Below, one piece after another: positions 15,472 through 24,969 of a stretch of 64,000 nucleotides of DNA. The notes under the pieces are model-generated. The model was not told where the DNA came from. It made no database searches and saw nothing but the letters and a program-made list of their open reading frames with translations. The translations under genes were made by a program, and so were the position numbers. Position 1 is the first letter of the stretch. Every line of letters begins with the position of its first letter. The stretch comes from Aestuariibaculum lutulentum (GTDB taxonomy: Bacteria; Bacteroidota; Bacteroidia; Flavobacteriales; Flavobacteriaceae), in assembly GCF_032926325.1 (NCBI RefSeq), contig NZ_CP136709.1:1277501-1341500 (forward strand). Direction: 5' to 3'.

Positions 15472-16941
15472 TTAAGAATCTATAAACTCCTTTGGAAACA
15501 TCACTTTAAATGTTGTTCCTACATTATTTTCTGAGGTTACTGTTATCGAACCTCTGTATGTTTCAACAATATTTTTCACCATCGCTAGACCAAGTCCCAT
15601 TCCACTTGATTTTGTGGTGAATTTAGGTTCGAAAACCTTATCGATATTTTCTTCTGAAATCCCTGAACCATTATCCCTAATAGTCATAATAACATCTTTA
15701 TTGGTTGATGAAACTTCAATATCAATCTTAGGATCTCGATCTTCCGGAATGGCCTGAATGCCATTTTTCACCAAATTCGTAATCACACGAATTAGCTGTG
15801 TTCTATCAAATTTAGCAATAATTTCTTCTTCATTGGCATGAAAATGAATATAGTCTTCGGTGAAAATATCAAGCGCTAACTTCACCACTTTAACCACATT
15901 TAAAGTTTCGTTTTGTTGCGCCGGCATTTTAGCAAAGTTTGAAAAAGCCGATGCTATCGCACTCATCGTATCGATTTGCTGAATTAATGTTTTACTATAT
16001 TCGTCAAGTTTTTCATTGATATTTTCATCTTCAGGATTAAATTTCCTCTGAAAATTCTGCACTGTTAAGCGCATAGGCGTTAGCGGGTTTTTTATTTCAT
16101 GAGCCACCTGCTTCGCCATTTCTCGCCATGCCTGCTCGCGCTCACTTCGGGCTAACTGAATAGCACTTTCTTCAAGCTCATCAACCATACTATTATACGA
16201 ATTCACCAGAATTGAAATCTCTTCACTGCTTTCTTCGATATCAATTTTTTCATTTCGGCGCTCTAAACGTGTCGCATTAATTTTTTCGCTTATAGTCTGT
16301 AATGATTTTGTAATGTATTTTGACAGCAAAAATGCTATACCTATAGCCAGTAACAATACAAAAATAAACGCGTAAGCAATGCGTTGTAAAAAGGCTAAAA
16401 TTTCATTAGTTAAAAAGTCGTCTTTTGTTAAATAAGGTAAATTTAAAATCGCAATGGCTTTGGATTGCTGATCGAGGAGATACGTATACGACGACTGGAA
16501 AATCTCACCATTTTCCTTATGCACATCCATATACATATGCTCGGCGGTATTAGAGATAGCATTTAGGATTTCAGCCTTTAAACAACTATCTGCCTCTTGC
16601 CTCTGTATTCCAGCTCGCGATGAAATTAACAATCCCCCATCCAGATCGTAAAGGTTAATTTGTAATTTGTGAATATCGGCAATATTGAAAATTTCTTCCT
16701 TAAAAATAATGGGAATATTCTCTGTTTTTACCTCCCAGGTATTTTGTCGTCCATTTAAAATACGTTTTAAATGCGTTTGAATATTACGCTCCTTATTCTC
16801 TAAATTCTCATTATGATAGGCTTCACTCTGCTCTTTATATTGGTAAATTGCTACAGCCGAAATAAGTACCGAAGCTAAGAACACCAACATAATCATGGCT
16901 AAGAAAATACGGGTTCGTAAAGACAACTTTTTTAATTTCAT
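15472..16941 (-). CDS. Orphan membrane sensor histidine kinase (NtrY-like)
   Basis: A 489-residue kinase. Transmembrane helices lie near residues 12-34 and 195-215, flanking a periplasmic sensor domain of about 160 residues. A HAMP segment follows, then a HisKA domain with the phospho-acceptor in VAHEIKNPLTPMRL, and a HATPase domain with N, G1 and G2 boxes (NLVKNGIQAI, RDNGSGI, GMGLGLAMVKN). The HEIKNPLTP form is typical of NtrY/AtoS-type kinases that work with NtrC-type regulators. No response-regulator gene is adjacent, so the partner is elsewhere. The signal is unknown. Confidence 0.9.
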   Translation of the reverse strand: MKLKKLSLRTRIFLAMIMLVFLASVLISAVAIYQYKEQSEAYHNENLENKERNIQTHLKRILNGRQNTWEVKTENIPIIFKEEIFNIADIHKLQINLYDLDGGLLISSRAGIQRQEADSCLKAEILNAISNTAEHMYMDVHKENGEIFQSSYTYLLDQQSKAIAILNLPYLTKDDFLTNEILAFLQRIAYAFIFVLLLAIGIAFLLSKYITKSLQTISEKINATRLERRNEKIDIEESSEEISILVNSYNSMVDELEESAIQLARSEREQAWREMAKQVAHEIKNPLTPMRLTVQNFQRKFNPEDENINEKLDEYSKTLIQQIDTMSAIASAFSNFAKMPAQQNETLNVVKVVKLALDIFTEDYIHFHANEEEIIAKFDRTQLIRVITNLVKNGIQAIPEDRDPKIDIEVSSTNKDVIMTIRDNGSGISEENIDKVFEPKFTTKSSGMGLGLAMVKNIVETYRGSITVTSENNVGTTFKVMFPKEFIDS

Positions 16942-17007
16942 TTATCTAAATAATTGACTAAATATAGCAATAATCACACCAATATTGTCTTAATAAAGAA
17001 TAAGCAA

Positions 17008-17556
17008 CTAAGCTTCCGGATTTTTATCGCGAAAATTCTTGTAAACTTTAAATCCTAAGGTGATTAAAACCCCTAAAACAACGATACCAACCACACCAAA
17101 CACCCAATTAATAGCGCTTTTTAAAATAACCAAAAATACTACTGCGAATAAAATAAAGGTCGCGCCTTCATTCCATAAACGCATAAAATTAGAAGTTTTG
17201 GTTACCAGCCCTTTTTGCAATTGCTTGTAATACTGATGCGTTTTTAAATGATACAAAATAAGTAATACAACAAAAACTAACTTTACATGCATCCATGGTT
17301 GTTGTAAATAACCCGGCACTAAAACAAGTAGCCAAACTGCAAAGAACGTTGCTAAAATAGCCGATGGCCAGGTAATAATATTCCACAAACGTTTTGCCAT
17401 AAGCGCCAGTTGTTTTCCTAAAATTTCCTTTTCTGGCGATGACTTTTCTGAAGCTTCAATTTGATAAACAAACAACCTCGGAATATAAAACAATCCGGCA
17501 AACCATGTAATTACAAAAATAAGGTGCAACGATTTTATGTAGTTGTAATATTCCAT
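17008..17556 (-). CDS. hemJ: Protoporphyrinogen oxidase HemJ (CopD-like membrane protein)
   Basis: A 182-residue four-to-five-helix membrane protein. The conserved HemJ residues are visible as His11 (IKSLHLIFVITWFAG) and Lys92 (WMHVKLVFV). The family oxidises protoporphyrinogen IX to protoporphyrin IX, the step just before ferrochelatase. hemH lies two genes upstream on the same strand, with the MATE gene between. This assignment fills the oxidase step that is missing from the larger heme cluster at 22-32 kb; no hemG or hemY is seen in the window. Confidence 0.85.
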   Translation of the reverse strand: MEYYNYIKSLHLIFVITWFAGLFYIPRLFVYQIEASEKSSPEKEILGKQLALMAKRLWNIITWPSAILATFFAVWLLVLVPGYLQQPWMHVKLVFVVLLILYHLKTHQYYKQLQKGLVTKTSNFMRLWNEGATFILFAVVFLVILKSAINWVFGVVGIVVLGVLITLGFKVYKNFRDKNPEA

Positions 17557-17571
17557 AACATAAACTAATAT

Positions 17572-18924
17572 TTATTCAGTTTTAGCAATTAAATCTTTTC
17601 GAATTTCACGGTTTAAAAAATATCCGGTAACCAAAGTTGACAATACATCTGAAATCGGGAAAGACATCCAAACGCCTAATTCTCCATAAAACTTTGGTAA
17701 TATTAAAATCAACGGGATGAAGAAAAACCCTTGTCTTGACAACGTTAACAACAAAGCTGGTGTTGCCTTACCGATAGCTTGAAAATAAGCTGCTCCGATA
17801 AGTTGCAGCGCTATAATTGGTGTTGCAGCAAATACCCAACGCATATCGCTTGGTGTTTGCTTAATAACCTCAACATCGCTAGTAAACATTTTTGTTATGG
17901 CTTCCGGAAAAGCCATCAATAAAATAAAAACCAAAGTTGCCAATACTGCGGCGTACTTTATTGCCGTATTTATACTTTCTCGAACCCTATCATAGTTCCT
18001 TGCACCATAATTAAATCCTGCTATTGGTAAAAATCCCTGAGTAACCCCAAAAACAGGGAACAAAGCAAACATAAGCATCCGTCCAACAATAGCATAAGCC
18101 GTAACCGAAGTTTCACCACCCAAATCGAAGAGAATATTATTCATAAATAAATACGTGATACTCACTACTGCCTGCCTAGCCAAGGTTACAAATCCTAATG
18201 AACCAATCTCCTTTACAACAGATAAATTCAATCCAAAATGAACAAAATTTAGTTTTAATTCGGAATGTTTAGACAGGAAAAACCATAGAATAAACACAAA
18301 ACAAATCACATAAGAAATCGTGGTAGCCCATGCTGCCCCATACATTCCTAAATCGAAAAGATTGATTAAAATATAATCCAGAATCAAATTACTAACCGAC
18401 GGAATCATCATGGCATACATGGCAAATTTAGGTTTACCTTCTGCTCGAATTACCGTATTTCCTAACATACAAATAGCCAGAAACGGCACGCCATAAAGCA
18501 CAATTTGATAGTAAATTTTAGCAGGATCGAAAATAGCTCCCTTTCCACCAAAAGACATAATTATACTGTCGGCATAAGTCAAACCTAAAACAACCATAGA
18601 AACTGTAAACAACAGTGCTAAAGTAATCTGGTTTCCAAAGGTTTTAAGTGCCTTTTCATGATTTGATGCGCCCAAGGCTCTGGAAATAATGGATGACCCT
18701 CCTACACCAATACTCATACCCAATGCTGCAATAAAAAACGACACAGGTAATACAATATTGATGGCAGCAATGGCAATAGAGCCAATCCAATGGCCTACAA
18801 AAATGGTATCCACCAAAATATTAAGCGACATAACTAAAATACCTATCGATGCAGGCACAGCCTGTTTCACCAATAGTTTACTTATAGGTTGTTCGCCCAA
18901 ATCTTTTGCCGATACTTTTGCCAT
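17572..18924 (-). CDS. MATE-family efflux transporter
   Basis: A 450-residue multidrug and toxin extrusion family protein with about 12 predicted helices and two homologous halves. Characteristic segments are PASIGILVMSLNILVDTIFV in helix 1 and GAAYFQAIGKATPALLLTLS in the second half. The coupling ion and substrate are unknown. Its start codon overlaps the hemH stop by one base (TAATG), and the hemJ start follows its stop by 15 nt. The three genes therefore look like one operon, which raises the possibility of porphyrin or heme-intermediate export; that is inference. Confidence 0.9.
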   Translation of the reverse strand: MAKVSAKDLGEQPISKLLVKQAVPASIGILVMSLNILVDTIFVGHWIGSIAIAAINIVLPVSFFIAALGMSIGVGGSSIISRALGASNHEKALKTFGNQITLALLFTVSMVVLGLTYADSIIMSFGGKGAIFDPAKIYYQIVLYGVPFLAICMLGNTVIRAEGKPKFAMYAMMIPSVSNLILDYILINLFDLGMYGAAWATTISYVICFVFILWFFLSKHSELKLNFVHFGLNLSVVKEIGSLGFVTLARQAVVSITYLFMNNILFDLGGETSVTAYAIVGRMLMFALFPVFGVTQGFLPIAGFNYGARNYDRVRESINTAIKYAAVLATLVFILLMAFPEAITKMFTSDVEVIKQTPSDMRWVFAATPIIALQLIGAAYFQAIGKATPALLLTLSRQGFFFIPLILILPKFYGELGVWMSFPISDVLSTLVTGYFLNREIRKDLIAKTE

Positions 18925-19955
18925 TAAGCCTTTATGTTAGCAGTCGCCCAGTTATTAATCCATTTTGCAAGCAACTCAACCCATTCTTTATCATCATTTA
19001 AACACGGAACGGTTGTATAGTCTTTACCTCCCATTTCATGGAAAATCTCCTGACCTTCCATTGCGATTTCCTCTAATGTCTCTAAACAATCACTTACGAA
19101 AGCAGGCGTTACAATGGCCATATTTTTCACACCGCTTTTCCCTAAACGCTCGATAGTTCTGTCGGTATAAGGTAATAACCACGGATCGAATCCTAAGCGC
19201 GATTGGAATGACGTTGAATATGAATCTTCTTTAAGCTGAAGTTTTTCAGCAACCAATCGGGTCACTTCCAAACATTGGTGTCTGTAACAAAACTCATGAG
19301 CCTTACTTGGTGTTTTACAACAGCTCCCATCTATTTTACAATGCGATTGTGTGACGTCGCTTTTTCTAATGTGACGCTCTGGAACCCCATGATATGAAAA
19401 TAGTAAATGCTCGAAATTTTTACCTTCTAAATGCTTTTTAATACTATCTGAAAGCACTTCTATATAATCAGGTTTATTGTAGAATGCCGGAACCGATTCA
19501 ATCTTTAAATTCGGAAAATGTTTCTGACGAAGTTCTTCAGCTAAAACGGTAATGGTTTCTGTTGTTGCCATCGCAAACTGTGGATACAACGGAAATAATA
19601 ACACCTCTTCCACCCCTTGATCTACCAACTCCTGTAGTCCTTTTTTAATCGTCATACTTCCATAACGCATCGCTAAAGCTACTGGTACATCAACTAAGTT
19701 TTGAACCTTCTTCTGTACACGTTCAGAAATAACAATTAAAGGAGATCCCTCTTCCCACCAAATCTTCTTATAAGCTTCGGCAGAAGCCTTAGGACGTGTT
19801 TTTAAAATAATTCCTTTAACAAGAGCAGTTCTGGCAACAAGCGGAATATCGATAACGCGCTCGTCCATTAAAAACTCTCCTAAATATTTCTTTACATCTT
19901 TTGGTGACGGGCTGTCTGGCGACCCTAAATTAACGAGTAGAATACCTTTTTTCAT
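18924..19955 (-). CDS. hemH: Ferrochelatase
   Basis: A 343-residue enzyme that inserts Fe2+ into protoporphyrin IX. The N-terminus GILLVNLGSPDSPSPKDVKKYLGEF, the catalytic His segment LFSYHGVPERHI and the Glu segment DCLETLEEIAMEG are intact. A cysteine-rich insert (CKIDGSCCKTPSKAHEFCYR and HQCLEV) lies after the HGVP motif. Such clusters are seen in some bacterial ferrochelatases and could hold an Fe-S cluster or zinc, which I cannot verify. First gene of an apparent hemH-MATE-hemJ operon. Confidence 0.95.
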   Translation of the reverse strand: MKKGILLVNLGSPDSPSPKDVKKYLGEFLMDERVIDIPLVARTALVKGIILKTRPKASAEAYKKIWWEEGSPLIVISERVQKKVQNLVDVPVALAMRYGSMTIKKGLQELVDQGVEEVLLFPLYPQFAMATTETITVLAEELRQKHFPNLKIESVPAFYNKPDYIEVLSDSIKKHLEGKNFEHLLFSYHGVPERHIRKSDVTQSHCKIDGSCCKTPSKAHEFCYRHQCLEVTRLVAEKLQLKEDSYSTSFQSRLGFDPWLLPYTDRTIERLGKSGVKNMAIVTPAFVSDCLETLEEIAMEGQEIFHEMGGKDYTTVPCLNDDKEWVELLAKWINNWATANIKA

Positions 19956-20155
19956 TTGTTAATGCTAAATTTCTATATTTTCGTCAGATAGAATTCGCCT
20001 GTAAACATTTTGCTTAAAAATGGGTGATTCAGGCTCATCTCCTATTGCAAAAATACAATAGAAATTATTATCGCGGCACTATGTTGGTATAGTATTTTCT
20101 TATTAAGAATTAAACCAAATTGATAAGAAAAGAGATTATTTCTCGGCAAAATAAA

Positions 20156-20317
20156 CTATACGTCGTTGTCTTCAATTTTTTTCTGAAAATAAGGTTTTGG
20201 TCGTTCTTCGTTGTAGTCACAATCCTGAAAAATACCACAGGACGTTGAAGGTCTTGCTAATGATTTTGAATTGACACTTTTGGAAAGTGCCTCAATCTCT
20301 GGAGTTAAATATTTCAT
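20156..20317 (-). CDS. Possible small protein, unknown
   Basis: A 53-residue ORF from the ATG at 20317, 36 nt after the ThuA gene stop on the same strand. It starts MKYLTPEIEALSKSVNSKSL, has CGIFQDC in the middle and an acidic end. Composition is protein-like and the position suggests the ThuA transcript. There is no recognised domain and no signal peptide. An ORF by chance is possible. Confidence 0.4.
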   Translation of the reverse strand: MKYLTPEIEALSKSVNSKSLARPSTSCGIFQDCDYNEERPKPYFQKKIEDNDV

Positions 20318-20352
20318 AAACAATGATTTAGGTTTTTCTAATCTACTAAAAA

Positions 20353-21048
20353 TCATCGATTTAAACAATAAAAAATGCCTCCCAGCAAATGTTTTCTAAA
20401 TTCAGGCTCTTTATAAGAAGCAACGGTATGCCCTAATCCTGTATAAAATGAACGTCCACCATCAAACTTATGATACCATGCTATAGGATGAAAAGCACCA
20501 TTTTTTCCACCTTCATAAGTGGTTTCATCTAACATTAACAACACATTGATGCTTTTATTTATTGATTTAAAATTATACCATTCATCATAATGCTCCCATT
20601 TATCAGGTAAATGTGAAGTGGACGGATGCGACCTGATAATTCGCTTAATGGTCGCTTTAGATTGTTCGGGATGATCTAAAAAATAAGCACCAACCAGTTT
20701 ATTAAACCAAGGCCACTCAAACTCGGTATCGGTTGCGGCATGAATTCCCATAAAACTACCGCCTTTGGCAATGTATTTTTCAAACGCTAGCTCTTGTTCA
20801 GAATTTAAAACATCACCGGTGGTATTTAAAAAAATCACCAAATCGTAGCGTTTTAAGATTTTATAATTGAATTGTTCAGCATCTTCGGTTTGGGTAATGG
20901 TAAACTGATTTTCGACACCAATTTCAATAGATTTATGCCTGAATCCGGCCGTTTTAGCAAACACTAATACGTTGGATTCCTTTTGAGCTACCACAGGATT
21001 AACAAAACCGGCAAATAAAACAAAAAAAGTCAGTAGTAAGACTTTCAT
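20353..21048 (-). CDS. Secreted ThuA-domain protein
   Basis: A 231-residue protein with a cleavable signal peptide (residues 1-21, ending NPVVAQ), then a ThuA (glutamine-amidotransferase-like) fold: VLVFAKTAGFRHKSIE, DLVIFLNTTGDVL, GGSFMGIHAATDTEFEWPWF and the C-terminal RSFYTGLGHTVASY. Family members are linked to sugar metabolism in Bacteroidota, but the reaction is not established. The start is 3 nt downstream of the AraC gene stop, so it is probably co-transcribed with that regulator. Confidence 0.88.
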   Translation of the reverse strand: MKVLLLTFFVLFAGFVNPVVAQKESNVLVFAKTAGFRHKSIEIGVENQFTITQTEDAEQFNYKILKRYDLVIFLNTTGDVLNSEQELAFEKYIAKGGSFMGIHAATDTEFEWPWFNKLVGAYFLDHPEQSKATIKRIIRSHPSTSHLPDKWEHYDEWYNFKSINKSINVLLMLDETTYEGGKNGAFHPIAWYHKFDGGRSFYTGLGHTVASYKEPEFRKHLLGGIFYCLNR

Positions 21049-21051
21049 AAA

Positions 21052-21948
21052 CTAACTTATAGATTGCAGATATTTTTTAGGCGTAGTGCCGTACTTCTTT
21101 TTAAATGCGGCGATAAAATGACTCGCTGTACTGTACCCTACTTTTAGTCCGACTTCATTAACATTATTTTCGCCAGATTCCAGAAGTTTTCGAGACACTT
21201 CCATTTTATAATCGAATAAAAAACTATACACCGAATCGCCGTAAATTTGCTTAAATCCTTCTTTCAGCTTTTTAAGACTCAATCCTATTTCATCAGCCAA
21301 CTCCTGTAAGCTTGGTGGTTCGGCCATATTAGCTATAATAATTTCCTTCGCTTTTCGAATTTTAATCACATTGGTTTCATCAACCAGAAACGGACATTGT
21401 TCTACATTGGTGTCTTCACTTCTATTAAAATACAAACTCAGCAACTCATAAGCCTTTCCTTTAAAATAAAGATTTTTGATTGACGTATTTAGATTATAGT
21501 TTATCAACTGGTTTAAAACAATAGCCATGGATGGCGAAATAATGCCGTCTTTGTAATATTTCTTGTCTTTATTTTCAGCATTTAAAAAGGAAATATAATC
21601 GGCTTCCTGAGAAAACAATCCGTGAAATTTTTTAATGGAAATTAAAATAGAAACTATCCATGAATTTGGGTTCACTTCAAGATTTATAGGCAAATCGCGC
21701 TGCGGATTATAAAGCAACAACGAGTTTTCTTCATGAATATTCAACGTATAACGTCCTTCATTAAAAAGAAATTTACTCGACCCCTTTAAACAAAAGTGAA
21801 ACTGAATATAATCGCAGTTAATATCTTTAACAATACACTGTTCATTACTGGTATCGTTTTTAAAAGTAAATACCAAAAAACCGTCATCTATTTCGGTTTC
21901 ATCGAAAGCACTTATAGCGTTATTTTTAAAATCTATTCTATTATTCAT
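21052..21948 (-). CDS. AraC-family regulator, divergent from hemA
   Basis: A 298-residue regulator from the ATG at 21948; an 11-residue longer frame would start with TTG at 21981. The C-terminal HTH pair is clear (SLQELADEIGLSLKKLKEGF and EVGLKVGYSTASHFIAAFKK). The N-terminal 200 residues form a sensor without an obvious name. It is transcribed away from hemA across about 190 bp that contain a 14/15 copy of the 15-bp site found in the paralogue array. It could control hemA, the ThuA gene downstream, or both. Confidence 0.88.
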   Translation of the reverse strand: MNNRIDFKNNAISAFDETEIDDGFLVFTFKNDTSNEQCIVKDINCDYIQFHFCLKGSSKFLFNEGRYTLNIHEENSLLLYNPQRDLPINLEVNPNSWIVSILISIKKFHGLFSQEADYISFLNAENKDKKYYKDGIISPSMAIVLNQLINYNLNTSIKNLYFKGKAYELLSLYFNRSEDTNVEQCPFLVDETNVIKIRKAKEIIIANMAEPPSLQELADEIGLSLKKLKEGFKQIYGDSVYSFLFDYKMEVSRKLLESGENNVNEVGLKVGYSTASHFIAAFKKKYGTTPKKYLQSIS

Positions 21949-22037
21949 TTTATCTAAATTATTTAGATTAGTTCTAAACAAAAAACTTCAAACCCGCCCA
22001 TTTCCCTATAAAAATATGGCAATTGCTAATTTACAAC

Positions 22038-22118
22038 TAAAATAGCATACAAAAAACCACAAACGTTATTAAAAGTTCCTTCAGCGTTATTTTTTTAATT
22101 TCTATCGGCATACATTTG
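22038..22118 (+). promoter_or_regulatory. hemA promoter with array-type site
   Basis: TAAAATAGCATACAA (22038-22052) is 14/15 identical to the right site of the array promoters. The -7 box TACATTTG is at 22111-22118, 73 bp after the site starts, 18 bp further than in the array. No clear inverted partner 47 bp upstream. The start codon follows at 22140. Confidence 0.55.
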
Positions 22119-22139
22119 CCATGAAATTTCAAACCAAGC

Positions 22140-23399
22140 ATGCATCAATACAATATATCTAAGAGTAACTCCTTCTATGCCATAGGGTTAAGCTACAAAA
22201 AAGCTGACGCCGAAATACGAGGACACTTCAGTTTAGATGAAGACGCCAAACTAGCCTTAATTAATCAGGCCAAAGAAAACGGCGTTGAAAGTTTGCTTGT
22301 TACATCTACATGTAACAGAACCGAACTTTACGGTTTTGCACAACACCCATATCAGCTTATTCAACTACTTTGCGATAATACCAAAGGTACTGTTGACGAA
22401 TTTCAGCAAGTCGCTTACATCTACAAAAATAACGATGCTATTGCTCACATGTTTAAAGTGGGTTCTGGTCTGGATAGCCAGATTTTAGGTGATTTCGAAA
22501 TTATTAGTCAGTTAAAAGCCAGCGCACGTGTGTCTAAAAAACACAAATTATTAAATCATTTTACCGAACGCTTACTTAATGCCGTAATTCAGGCTAGCAA
22601 GCGTATAAAAACTGAAACCGAGATTTCATCGGGTGCTACATCAGTATCTTTTGCTTCAGTACAGTACATTTTTAATAATGTTGCTGATATTTCGAATAAA
22701 GACATATTATTATTCGGAACCGGTAAAATAGGAAGAAACACCTGTGAAAACTTAGTAAAACACACTAAGAACGAACACATTACTTTAATTAACCGAACGA
22801 AAACCAAAGCAGAACAAATTGCTGGTAAGTTCAACTTAATTGTAAAAGATTACGCCAACCTTCAGGAAGAAATTAATAAATCGGATATTTTAATTGTAGC
22901 TACTGGTGCTCAACGCCCTACAGTTGATAAGCATTTAATTCAGTCTACAAAACCATTACTAATTTTAGATTTATCGATTCCTAAAAACGTAGATTCTAAT
23001 GTTGAAGAATTAGACAACGTAACTTTGGTTCATTTAGATGATTTATCTAAAATAACAGACCAAACCCTTGAAGAACGTAAAAAACATATTCCATTAGCCG
23101 AAGCTATTATTGAAGAAGTAAAAGCTGAATTTAATGGCTGGTTAGAAACCAGAAAATTTGCACCAACCATTAAAGCTTTAAGAGATAAGTTAATGGATTT
23201 TGCGTCGACCGAACTAGAAACGCAACGCAAAAAAACTGCCGATTTTAATGAAGCACAAGCTGAATTAATCAGCAACAACATTATTCAAAAAATAACAAAT
23301 CATTTTGCACATCACTTAAAAGATGATGCTGTATCTACAGATGAGAGTCTGGAACTCATAAAAAAAGTGTTTCAGTTAGAAACCAAAACACATGTCTAA
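22140..23399 (+). CDS. hemA: Glutamyl-tRNA reductase
   Basis: A 419-residue enzyme for the first committed step of C5 tetrapyrrole synthesis (glutamyl-tRNA to glutamate-1-semialdehyde). The catalytic cysteine is in LVTSTCNRTELYGF. The substrate segment VGSGLDSQILGDFEI and the NADPH Rossmann motif LLFGTGKIGRNT are present, and a C-terminal dimerisation helix closes the protein. The last 8 nt overlap the hemC-hemD start, so translation is likely coupled. First gene of the cluster and probably the control point; the promoter carries an AraC-type candidate site. Confidence 0.96.
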   Translation: MHQYNISKSNSFYAIGLSYKKADAEIRGHFSLDEDAKLALINQAKENGVESLLVTSTCNRTELYGFAQHPYQLIQLLCDNTKGTVDEFQQVAYIYKNNDAIAHMFKVGSGLDSQILGDFEIISQLKASARVSKKHKLLNHFTERLLNAVIQASKRIKTETEISSGATSVSFASVQYIFNNVADISNKDILLFGTGKIGRNTCENLVKHTKNEHITLINRTKTKAEQIAGKFNLIVKDYANLQEEINKSDILIVATGAQRPTVDKHLIQSTKPLLILDLSIPKNVDSNVEELDNVTLVHLDDLSKITDQTLEERKKHIPLAEAIIEEVKAEFNGWLETRKFAPTIKALRDKLMDFASTELETQRKKTADFNEAQAELISNNIIQKITNHFAHHLKDDAVSTDESLELIKKVFQLETKTHV

Positions 23400-24969
23400 A
23401 ATCATAAAAATTGGTACTCGTGATAGCGAATTAGCGCTATGGCAAGCCAAAACCGTACAAAGTCAACTTGAAGAATTAGGTTATAAAACAGAATTGGTTC
23501 CTGTAAAATCTACAGGCGATATTGTGTTAGATAAGCCGCTTTACGAATTAGGAATTACCGGAATTTTTACGCGTACACTAGATATTGCCATGTTAAATCA
23601 TGATATCGATATTGCCGTGCACTCGTTAAAAGATGTTCCAACACAATTACCTAAAGGCATTGTACAAGCCGCTGTTTTAAAACGTGGTAACGTAAATGAC
23701 ACCTTGGTTTTTAAACACAACGAAGAGTTTTTAGGATCCAGAGAAGCCATAATTGCTACCGGAAGTTTACGTCGACGTGCACAATGGTTAAACCGTTTTC
23801 CAACGCATACTATAGTTGATTTACGCGGAAATGTAAACTCTCGTTTGCAAAAATTAGCCGATAACGAACACTGGAACGGAGCCATTTTCGCCGCTGCTGG
23901 AATTGGTCGTATTGGTATTCGTCCGGAAGAAGCTATTAATTTAGACTGGATGATTCCTGCGCCAGCGCAAGGAGCTATTATGATTACTGCTTTAGGTGAA
24001 GATGATTACTCACTAACTGCGTGTTCACAATTAAATCACAGAGAAACCGAAATCTGTACATCTATAGAACGTGAGTTTTTAAACAAACTTGAAGGTGGTT
24101 GTACCGCTCCAATTGGAGCCTTAGCAAAAATTAAAAATGATGAAGTTGTTTTTAAAGGTGTACTTTTAAGTTTCGACGGCACCAAACGTATCGATGTAAC
24201 TCGCGTTAAAAAGGTAGGTGAACACCACGATATGGCAAAATACTGCGCCGAATTCATTATCGAACGTGGAGGAAAACGCCTTATGGATGATATTAAAAAC
24301 GGACATAAAAACACCAACGTATATTCTACAAAATCGTTTACCGAAGATCAGCGTGTGTTATTTCATGACAAAGCCATTGTTGAACATACCGATTTTATAA
24401 AAATAAGTTTAAACCGTATTCATCCGCGTTTTGTTAAAAACGAAATTGAAAACGTTATCATCACCAGTAAAAATGCTGTTGAAAGCTTATTAACTAATTT
24501 TTCACCTTTAGAACTTCAGTTTAAAAACATCTATTGTGTGGGTCGCCGTACCAAGCGTATGGTAGAAACAAAAATTGGTAAAGTAACACATTTTGAAAAC
24601 AGCGCTAAAAAATTAGCTAATTATTTAGTTGACAACATTAAAGGTAAAACCGTAACCTATTTTTGCAGCGATTTAAGGCTTGACGATCTTCCAACGATCT
24701 TAACTGAAAATAATATTAAAGTTACCGAAGTTGAAGCCTACCAAACCAAATACGACGGTATTCGTGTAAACGACTCGGTAGAAAGCGTGATGTTCTACAG
24801 TCCGTCAACAGTGCAAAGTTTTGTTGAAAAAAACAAAGCTGAAGTGATTGCTTTTTGTATTGGAGACAGTACGGCTAATGAAGCTAAAAAGCATTTTAAA
24901 GACGTTAGAGTAGCAAAAGTACCTACAGTAGAAAGTGTTATCGAATTAGTTAACGAGCATTACGTATAA
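23392..24969 (+). CDS. hemCD: Hydroxymethylbilane synthase / uroporphyrinogen-III synthase fusion
   Basis: A 525-residue fusion of two consecutive heme enzymes. Residues 1 to about 300 are HemC: IGTRDSELALWQAKTVQ, HSLKDVPTQLP, and the cysteine that carries the dipyrromethane cofactor in LEGGCTAPIGALA. Residues about 305-525 are HemD, a two-lobed weakly conserved fold with IITSKNAVESLL, YFCSDLRLDDLP and FYSPSTVQSFVE. The labile linear tetrapyrrole could pass directly to the cyclising domain. No frameshift or internal start is evident, so the fusion is real rather than an assembly artefact. Confidence 0.93.
   Translation: MSKIIKIGTRDSELALWQAKTVQSQLEELGYKTELVPVKSTGDIVLDKPLYELGITGIFTRTLDIAMLNHDIDIAVHSLKDVPTQLPKGIVQAAVLKRGNVNDTLVFKHNEEFLGSREAIIATGSLRRRAQWLNRFPTHTIVDLRGNVNSRLQKLADNEHWNGAIFAAAGIGRIGIRPEEAINLDWMIPAPAQGAIMITALGEDDYSLTACSQLNHRETEICTSIEREFLNKLEGGCTAPIGALAKIKNDEVVFKGVLLSFDGTKRIDVTRVKKVGEHHDMAKYCAEFIIERGGKRLMDDIKNGHKNTNVYSTKSFTEDQRVLFHDKAIVEHTDFIKISLNRIHPRFVKNEIENVIITSKNAVESLLTNFSPLELQFKNIYCVGRRTKRMVETKIGKVTHFENSAKKLANYLVDNIKGKTVTYFCSDLRLDDLPTILTENNIKVTEVEAYQTKYDGIRVNDSVESVMFYSPSTVQSFVEKNKAEVIAFCIGDSTANEAKKHFKDVRVAKVPTVESVIELVNEHYV

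Noticed and set aside
20353..20368. Longer version of the small ORF downstream of the ThuA gene
   Set aside because: It would overlap the end of the ThuA coding sequence; the ATG at 20317 is more natural.
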